Shown one piece after another: positions 59,182 through 64,000 of a DNA stretch of 64,000 bases. How positions within the stretch are numbered: the stretch's first letter is position 1; every line of letters starts with the position of its first letter. The translations under genes were made by a program, and so were the position numbers. A model generated the notes under the pieces. It was not told the DNA's origin, did no database searches, and saw nothing but the letters and a program-made list of their open reading frames with translations. The DNA lies in assembly GCA_032622095.1 (NCBI GenBank), contig CP136069.1, positions 129,251,123 through 129,315,122 of the forward strand, in the 5' to 3' direction. The stretch is from Siphonodentalium dalli (lineage: Eukaryota; Mollusca; Scaphopoda; Gadilida; Siphonodentaliidae).

Positions 59182-59348
59182 TTAACCCTTTCATGACGGA
59201 AGCTGTGCTGGTGCAGCATTATATACCCTGTGCTAGTGCATTCTCTTATATATGTGAGTCTCCCTATGGGCGACTCGCATATATAAGAAAATGCAATGGC
59301 ACAGGGTTTTCTCAAAATTTCAGGAGACTCCACTTATGAAAGGGTTAA
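59182..59348. mobile_element. TTAA-type MITE, family C/B hybrid (167 bp)
   Basis: TTAAccctttcatgacgga ... tatgaaagggTTAA with one central hairpin (tgcattctcttatatatg ... catatataagaaaatgca) like family B, but family C ends. Confidence 0.75.
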
Positions 59349-59571
59349 AATGGTATTTCTGATGTCAGGGATCATACGTGCATTCAGGCAATAATCACAG
59401 TACTGATGGATGTATTATTTGGCATACATACCTATTTATGATCAATTTATCCTACATAAACATAGGACTCTCTCGAAAAAAAACTTTTTAGCCATATCGG
59501 CTGCCATCAGCGCTGGTCAGAGAGTCATAAGTTTGAATGGTACCAAAGGTGTGATACTTCTTTTCTGTTGG

Positions 59572-60168
59572 CAGGGTTTGAGCTGCCACTTGCCAAATTT
59601 TCCAATGGTAAAATTTATTCACATTTGGCGAAGAATATTTTTATTTGGCAAATGTTTTGGAATGTATCTTTTTAATTCCTCAAGAAAGTTGAAAAATATT
59701 GGTCAATATATACCATTCCATTCAGAAATTTCTTACAATATAATTATATTAGTGGTGTTATATTAGGTTTATGAAATGTTGATACCTCTGCCAAGATGCA
59801 GTTAATCTTATAGCATTAGTATCGACGGGTGGATGGATTACTAGTATTTATTGTGGCGATGTTTACATAGCTATAATCCTCTTTTGATTTGGACTTCTGA
59901 TGAAGCAACCCTTCTAAAATTTTATCGTTCAGTTCTTGGTTTATAGTTGTATGATAAACCACAACAGAGACGCAACCATAATTAATTACTAACTGCTTTC
60001 CTATCAATATCAAAAGTTGTTCAAACAGCGATTTTTGAAATATAAGACTCAAAGTTGCACAAATTGATACTATATCAGTGATAGCATTTGGCAATTTCTA
60101 AAATAATTTGCCAAAAAATATTTACATTTGGCAAAATATTTCGCAAAAGTAAATTTCAATCCAGTCTG
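59572..60168. mobile_element. Possible hAT-like MITE, imperfect
   Basis: The left side cagggtttgagctgcca and tatttggcaaatgtt is mirrored loosely by gccaaaaaatatttaca and caaaagtaaatttcaatcca at the right. Flanks tctgttgg and tctgtttgg are nearly alike, but the right terminus is ambiguous. The 92-codon minus frame inside (59,816-60,094, LIFQKSLFEQLLILIGKQL) is not recognised. Confidence 0.3.
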
Positions 60169-60270
60169 TTTGGCATAGCCACGCTAGAAATGAACAAAAT
60201 AAGAGGGAGAAGTGTTTCATTTCAGGAAAATGAAATATGTTATGTCACCCTGAAGGCTAGTACCTAGACA

Positions 60271-60449
60271 TCATGCAGTCATCTCATCTTGTGTCATATT
60301 TGTAGATACCATGTCTTCCTGCTGACTTCCCTGCTGTCTGATTTTGTAGCCCACATTGGTTATTATAAGAATGGTTGAGGCGACAATCACTAATGATCCA
60401 AAGATATAGTAGGAATAGCCATACCCGTAAGACAAATCATGCAGCAAAC
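60271..60449 (-). CDS. Last coding exon of a monocarboxylate-transporter-like protein (SLC16/MFS)
   Basis: Reading on the minus strand, the intron ends aaacttacag, and the exon begins with the last two bases of a split (probably glycine) codon. It continues GLLHDLSYGYGYSYYIFGSL then VIVASTILIITNVGYKI and a hydrophilic tail rich in Q, S and E to a TGA at 60,271-60,273 (58 residues). The pattern G-x-L-x-D, an S-Y-Y-x-x-G motif and a single hydrophobic segment of about 20 residues is the characteristic end of SLC16 proteins: the loop after helix 11, helix 12 and the cytosolic tail. Family members carry lactate, pyruvate and related acids with protons at the plasma membrane. Expected preceding exons (helices 7-11) were not found between 60,450 and 62,890. 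They may lie beyond the window across a very long intron, or this is a relic exon. Substrate unknown. Confidence 0.65.
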
Positions 60450-60558
60450 CTGTAAGTTTAGAAAGATAGAAATGGTATGATGTATTGAGCCACCACTTTG
60501 AATTTGGTTGCTTCTGACATCACCAGTGCAAGCCAGCAAATAGTTTGTCTGTTATTTG

Positions 60559-60650
60559 CAGAATGAGGTCCCCAGAGAGTGAATTTAATGACGCTATCCC
60601 ACATAGCGGGCTAGCATCACCAAATTCACCCTCTGGGAACCTCATTGTGC
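60559..60650. mobile_element. Palindromic MITE (~92 bp)
   Basis: cagaatgaggtcccc...gagtgaattt pairs with aaattcaccctctgggaacc tcatt; lies in the intron or upstream region of the transporter exon. Confidence 0.7.
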
Positions 60651-60837
60651 TTAAGCATCAACTGCTATGGGAGACCTAAGGTCCAATGGAAGTTCCTGAG
60701 TTGAAGTTCACCCATTGGCCACCTCGATTATGCATTTTTTCTGCAAATTAGGGGATAAATAAACTTCCCAGAAGGGAAAAAGTATAAAAAAAAACAATGT
60801 TAATTTGATACTATAGATACTTCCCTGAAGGCCTAAG

Positions 60838-60928
60838 CAGAATGAAGTCCCTCGAGGGTGAATATGGTGATGCTAGCCCACTGTGTGTGATAAAATCACT
60901 AAATTCACCCTCAGGGGACCTCATTCTG
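60838..60928. mobile_element. Palindromic MITE (~91 bp), second copy
   Basis: cagaatgaagtccc...gagggtgaat pairs with attcaccctcaggggacctc attctg; same family as 60,559, with gtgatgctagccca shared in the interior. Confidence 0.75.
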
Positions 60929-61385
60929 AAAATGACAGACATACTATTGCAGTGACATTTCTTTTTCATTATTTATCATTCCACTCCAGGACCGGGAACC
61001 AACGTCAAACTTTGCTCAAAAATGGTGGCAAGATATCATGCCTGCAAATTTCAACATTTGTTTCTCTATATATACTCCAAAGATATCATCTTGGATACTG
61101 CAAAAACCAGATATGGAACAAAATATCATTTGTTTTAAGGATATTCTGGCATTTAAATTTGCATTTCACAACCTCGAAAAATGGTGACTGAAGTGACTTG
61201 AACGCTAATGTCTTCTTAACAGCGTTAACAGTCATATTTATATGGGGACGATGACCTGATTTATTTATCTGGAGGGATGTTCATGAAATATAAGTAGATG
61301 ACAGACAGATGAACAGATAATACATGTCCAGAAGGATTCCTAGTTATTGGTAGGAAATGTTCACAAATAAGTTCAACAAATGGCT

Positions 61386-61511
61386 AAGGGAACTACTCAT
61401 AAATAAGTATATAGAAAACAAAGGGTTAAGGGAACTACTCATAAATAAGTATATAGTAAACAAAGGGTTAAGGGAACTACTCATAAATAAGTATATAGTA
61501 AACAAAGGGTT
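61386..61511. repeat. 42-bp tandem repeat, three copies
   Basis: aagggaactactcataaata followed by agtatatag.aaacaaagggtt three times in a row, nearly identical. Confidence 0.95.
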
Positions 61512-62320
61512 ACAACAGAGGCTCTAAACTGGAAATGATAAGAAATTCACAAGCTATTCAAAGAATAGAACTAATATACATGACTTTATGGTGTGATAAC
61601 AGCCAGTGTTCACATTGGCGCAAAATTGCCTTTAGCTACTTTTGTCTTTTACCCACCTACAATTATTCTGACACATATTCTGGAAAATGAAGATTAACTC
61701 TTTTGCTGCCACCACATGGAAATACGCACCAGTGCCAAGCATTCTGGACGTAGATACAAGTTTTTTTTATGTATATAACGGTAATGCAATGACTATCGGG
61801 TAATTATTGATGAATTTTGTTGAAACTTCACATGTGGGTATATATGGCAATGACCTATCACATACAAGCTGCCATGAAAACCCATGCAAGGTCATATGGG
61901 TCATCATAGGGGTCACATGGTTACGATACCTTGGCAGCCATCTTGGATTTGTTTTAAATTATGTTTTTCGGAAGTTTTTTTATCATAGTATTACTATGGT
62001 AGATCATAGATGCATAGTATTTTATAATGTACTGTAGTAAAACCATAATATACTGCAGTATAATATAACATTGTGATTGTATACTATAGTAATACACTAG
62101 TATAGTTTATAATTATATAGCATTACTACTGTACATATAACTATTGTATTTTTTCATATGGGAACAATTAAGTTTATTTTCCACTCATTGACCATCCCAC
62201 CAAAAGTGAATTCGTCAACAGTATATTCTGGCTTGAACTTCAGGAGTAGCATGATTTTGACTGCCCTTTCCTCTAATTTGTCAGCGCATGAGAGCACCCC
62301 TTACCAAAACCGAACGCCAT
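61512..62320. other. No confident gene
   Basis: A cagtgttcacattgg word at 61,602 resembles the hAT-type end at 50,221 without a partner. 61,930-61,960 has an agccatcttgga word like the ccaagatggc family. 62,030-62,150 is rich in short tac/gta palindromes. On the minus strand 62,158-62,270 reads AVKIMLLLKFKPEYTVDEF then TFGGMVNEWKINL, protein-like but without a proper acceptor. Confidence 0.3.
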
Positions 62321-62321
62321 T

Positions 62322-62620
62322 ATTTAGCGTTTGCTTAGCAATTACCCTTAGCGTTTTCTTAGCGTTTCCTTAGCCTTCAAATGCATAAAATAAACGCTAA
62401 GATGAATGGGGCAAACAAATGTTAAGCTTAGCGTTCAAACGCTATCTTAGCGTTTGGTTAGCGTGTATATAGGGTGAAATATTTATGAACGCTTACCTCA
62501 TTTGCATATTGTTGGTATGTTGGCAAATATACTGTTGCAATTCCTTAGCGTTTCCTTATTCCTTAGCGTTTCCTTAGCGTTTCCTAAGCGTTTTTCTTAG
62601 CGTTTCCTTAGCGTTCAAAT
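62322..62620. repeat. Degenerate ttagcgttt minisatellite
   Basis: More than fifteen copies of (c)cttagcgtttc or its complement, in clusters at 62,322-62,370 and 62,540-62,615 with scattered, partly inverted copies between (aacgctaag, gttcaaacgct). Confidence 0.85.
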
Positions 62621-62893
62621 ATAATCATTTAAACGTTAATATTAACCCTCAAGTTACTGAATGGTACAGTCTTCTGGTTATAATGACTTAAAAGGCTGCT
62701 TATATAGAAATGCCTCTCCGTTTGCTCACACATATTTAGAATATGCATTTTTTTAAATGTTACAGTACCTTACATTCTTTTCCTAAAGATTCACTAACTC
62801 ATTCACTGATTGTTGACTCTCCCAAAATATTCCTTCCTCATGGTGGAATTATGAACTGTAGGCTACTCCAATTTCAGAATCAATAGAATTTAT

Positions 62894-62996
62894 TCAAATA
62901 TAATCAAATGATCTTAGCCTGATTTTCCTCTCATCTTCATATGCTATAATTACTGGGTGAAGGACAGTGTGAAATTCATCAAAACCTGGTGGTGTG
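62894..62996 (-). CDS. Terminal exon of an unrecognised host gene
   Basis: The minus-strand acceptor cttttatag is followed by one base completing a split codon and 33 residues (TPPGFDEFHTVLHPVIIAYE then DERKIRLRSFDYI), ending in TGA. An AATAAA motif overlaps the stop codon (TGAATAAA), so the 3' untranslated region would be very short if that signal is used. The phase fits the upstream exon at 63,543-63,687: its two trailing bases GG plus C give glycine. The composition is that of a folded soluble protein; the family is not recognised. Confidence 0.5.
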
Positions 62997-63542
62997 CTAT
63001 AAAAGATTGAGTGAAACATATATAGCAGGGTTTTGAAGTTTTTTAACTCTGTCTTTCACTCGGTCACAATAACATGTGAAGGCCAGAGGAAATTCAGGCT
63101 ATAACAAAACAGTAATTAATATATAACATTCTATCCTGATCGAGTTCTTTTCTTTACTTTAGTGATTCATTTCTGAAAACAATAAAAGAAAAAATTAAGA
63201 TTTCCAAGAATCATTGATGAAATTTCCTTCAATTTAACACAATTAAGCAACTTTACTCTGCATGCTTTCTTTGTTTTATGCAAAATGGTCCCCCACAGTT
63301 GTATTTGACAAACTAATTTTCAAGGACATCCCTTGCGATCAGGCACAATCACCTGCAGGTCTTCTGATGGAGTTACTTTACACAAAATTATTTGTCTAGC
63401 TGTGCGGTCATAAACTTGGCATTAATATATACTTACACAATGTACCAAACATGTTGCACATTCTTATGATGCATGAAAAGGTATGATATCATACATGCTG
63501 GACAGTATATGCTGACATCCATATGAGACAAGAATAACTTAC

Positions 63543-63687
63543 CCTTCATTAGTCTTGAAATTATCATATGAAATCTTCATCCGACTTCTGTCATTTGTAC
63601 ACTTTGAGCATATTTTAGCATTAACGTCAGTCGAGATCTCCTTCATGATGTCCCACATCTCTTTTTTGGAGACCGAAATTATGAATT
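63543..63687 (-). CDS. Internal exon of the same unrecognised host gene
   Basis: On the minus strand an acceptor (ttgaagttttcaattttcag-like; actual context caattttcag) opens 145 bases with one clear frame: FIISVSKKEMWDIMKEISTD then VNAKICSKCTNDRSRMKI and SYDNFKTNEG. It closes at GG|GTAAGTTA, a strong donor. The exon is two bases plus 47 codons plus two bases, compatible in phase with 62,894-62,996. It has a C-x2-C pair (CSKC) but no recognisable domain. The gene continues at higher coordinates outside the window. The sequence between the two exons (62,997-63,542) shows no other frame that fits the phase. Confidence 0.5.
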
Positions 63688-64000
63688 CTGAAAATTGAAG
63701 AATTAATATAATGATCGATAACTATTTAAAGGCTTCGTACATGTATCACCTGATTATTGATCAATTTCATGATTGGCTTATTTATTACAACTGTAATGCA
63801 TATAGCATGACACATTTCCTGATTTGCAGTTTGGAAAGGGTGCACTAGTGCTGAAAGTTTGAATGGATGATAATTAATGGATGAAATAGTTTGTATGTGG
63901 ATATCCTTCTTCCCATGCTGGTACCGGGTATATTATAGTAGTACGTACCAAAGGACATTACAATCCAATAATTGGTACTGAAGCTACATTCATACAATGC
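63688..64000. other. Intron or upstream sequence, nothing recognised
   Basis: AT-rich sequence up to the window edge, presumably an intron of the minus-strand gene. Confidence 0.35.

Noticed and set aside
62158-62373. 71-codon plus ORF and the opposing minus frame ending NEWKINLIVPI
   Set aside because: Both strands look protein-like but neither has a proper splice acceptor or recognised family; the minus frame was checked as a further exon of the 63,543 gene and lacks a pyrimidine tract.
63360-63410. Possible exon VYDRTARQIILCKVTPSEDLQ on the minus strand between the two host exons
   Set aside because: Its phase does not fit the GG-ending exon upstream and its acceptor is poor.

Overview
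This is a gene-poor, AT-rich stretch of an animal nuclear genome. Spliced exons with GT/AG borders, hAT/Helitron/piggyBac-type mobile elements, a LINE remnant and a Penelope-type GIY-YIG remnant all indicate a metazoan. The repeat style (ccaagatggc blocks, 'cataactctggaaaaatcat' blocks, tctg-rich Helitrons) resembles marine invertebrates such as molluscs or other lophotrochozoans. That placement is an impression only and the species cannot be fixed from the window. No rRNA, tRNA, CRISPR or bacterial genes were seen.

Layout. 1-10,190: a short-unit minisatellite, a decayed GIY-YIG retroelement piece split by a 982-bp hAT-type element with an exact 8-bp target duplication, a 440-bp tandem duplication, a 5'-truncated LINE (258-codon ORF, minus strand), a 915-bp element with 230-bp inverted arms, and a TTAA-flanked MITE. 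10,189-38,880: a 28.7-kb compound framed by arrays of one 154/163-bp satellite, direct on the left and inverted on the right, with matching outer 47-bp ends. Inside lies a hAT-type element carrying a spliced BED-finger mini-gene. Also inside is an 11.4-kb tandem duplication, each copy of which holds a 5.49-kb foldback element (arms of up to 2 kb built of ~193-bp units, exact 9-bp target duplication), a ~22-bp palindromic array, an 82-bp triplication, a Helitron block and part of a palindrome-array element. The two copies are nearly identical; copy 2 lacks exactly one 415-bp Helitron. 38,881-59,400: mostly quiet sequence densely seeded with small inverted-repeat elements (several TTAA families, hAT, TA-flanked), frequently nested, plus two ccaagatggc repeat blocks.

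Host genes. Only the right end has persuasive host coding sequence, all on the minus strand: a last exon of a monocarboxylate-transporter-like (SLC16/MFS) protein (60,271-60,449), and two phase-compatible exons of an unrecognised gene (63,543-63,687 and 62,894-62,996) that continues past the window edge. Almost all other short ORFs are readings through repeats. Element boundaries supported by target-site duplications are firm; family names are inferred from termini, and no database search was possible.
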